Shown here: positions 59,416 through 59,682 of the stretch, in pieces | Layout of the letters: each line of letters opens with the position of its first letter | Position numbering within the stretch: the first letter of the stretch is position 1 | Assembly: GCA_902511185.1 (NCBI GenBank) | Contig: CABXEK010000004.1 | Coordinates: forward strand, 1 to 59,682 | Length of the DNA stretch: 59,682 nucleotides | DNA from: an uncultured Pelagibacteraceae bacterium | GTDB lineage: Bacteria > Pseudomonadota > Alphaproteobacteria > Pelagibacterales > Pelagibacteraceae | Direction: 5' to 3' | Position numbers and translations under genes: made by a program | Notes under the pieces: generated by a model | Told to the model about the DNA's origin: nothing | The model's input: only the letters and a program-made list of their open reading frames with translations | Databases searched by the model: none

Positions 59416-59682
59416 ATGTTAAAACTAAGATTATCAAGAGGTGGAACAAAAAAACGTCCTGTTTACAAGGTTGTTGTAGCAGACAGTCGTTTTGCAAGAG
59501 ATGGAAGATTTATTGAAAAAGTTGGTTTTTTTAATCCTCTTCTTCCTAAAGACAAAAAAGAAAGAGTTGGTCTTGAAGCTGAAAGAATTAAATACTGGCT
59601 AGGTCAAGGTGCTCAACCAACTACTAGAGTGGCAAGAATTTTAGGTGAAAATGAATTAATGCCAATGCCTGCAAATGGTAAC
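59416..59682 (+). CDS. rpsP: 30S ribosomal protein S16, 3' end cut by window edge
   Basis: Hand-translated, since the ORF track omits it. It reads [20 protein letters not shown], then [20 protein letters not shown] and [21 protein letters not shown], the standard bS16 sequence. The ATG follows AAAAAGGAG. 89 codons are present. The gene order ffh-rpsP usually continues to rimM-trmD-rplS. Confidence 0.96.
   Translation, partial: MLKLRLSRGGTKKRPVYKVVVADSRFARDGRFIEKVGFFNPLLPKDKKERVGLEAERIKYWLGQGAQPTTRVARILGENELMPMPANGN

Noticed and set aside
1-59682. CRISPR array, insertion sequences, prophage, tRNA or rRNA genes
   Set aside because: No regularly spaced repeats, transposase or phage genes, or tRNA cloverleaf/rRNA sequence were seen; a tRNAscan or covariance search was not possible here.

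Overview
The window is strongly AT-rich and packed with genes on both strands. Gaps are often 0-10 nt, many genes overlap by 4-14 nt, and the longest spacers are only about 110-175 nt. No rRNA, recognisable tRNA, insertion sequence, prophage or CRISPR was seen. Protein families and gene order (tsaD divergent from hemC-hemD, dapF-ftsY divergent from ffh-rpsP, DUF2794 beside yciB, IalB, HspQ) point to an alphaproteobacterium. The streamlining, the AT bias, and the mix of glycolate oxidation, TRAP and ABC uptake and photolyases point to the SAR11 clade (Pelagibacterales). This is inference from content; no phylogeny was run.

Layout. 1-3.6 kb: partial rpe, a YggT-like membrane protein, a two-subunit sodium:solute symporter with its terminator, and a hypothetical gene. 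3.6-7.8 kb: acetyl-CoA synthetase, EVE-domain protein, 2OG-Fe(II) oxygenase, tsaD. 7.9-13.8 kb: hemC-hemD-mscS-yggT-folD, an FkbM methyltransferase, small membrane proteins and a fluoroacetate-dehalogenase-like hydrolase. 13.8-22.1 kb: MBL-fold hydrolase, PQQ-type sugar dehydrogenase and an SDR. Next come an FeS-BCP-type photolyase, an ABM-like protein, DUF2256, a GATase, MarC and an inverted-topology (NewPHL-type) photolyase, followed by PsiE-like and another membrane protein. 22.2-27.7 kb: FrnE/DsbA-like protein, argG, IalB, aldo-keto reductase, Bax-inhibitor-1, DUF2794, yciB, hspQ. 27.8-32.5 kb: ccmCDEFGH and a PagL-like outer-membrane protein. 32.5-40.8 kb: FMN 2-hydroxyacid oxidase, aminotransferase, glcDEF and two 2-/3-hydroxyacid dehydrogenases. 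40.8-53.5 kb: an AcoR-like regulator without an AAA+ domain, an alcohol dehydrogenase, a five-gene polyol/sugar-type ABC importer with two different ATPases, and a TRAP transporter with two enlarged membrane subunits. 53.5-59.7 kb: MFS transporter, alpha/beta hydrolase, a secreted hypothetical, ftsY, dapF, a structured leader, ffh and partial rpsP.

How the genes fit together. The 32-53 kb block reads as an assimilation island for small oxidised carbon. It encodes uptake (ABC and TRAP), oxidation of glycolate- or lactate-like hydroxyacids, transamination of the oxoacids and reduction of semialdehyde-like products, with one local regulator. The symporter and acetyl-CoA synthetase near the left end would take up and activate acetate or a similar monocarboxylate. 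The 15.8-21.3 kb block looks like a light-linked DNA-repair neighbourhood.

Most unusual features: a TRAP large permease with a roughly 325-residue soluble coiled-coil tail; a photolyase pair in which one member has inverted topology and the other seems to have lost its iron-sulfur ligands; an ABC ATPase pair with complementary defects that would leave one good ATP site; and an AcoR-type regulator with no sigma-54 contact domain. Start codons were moved inward from the ORF track where the family N-terminus, a ribosome-binding site or gene spacing supported it.
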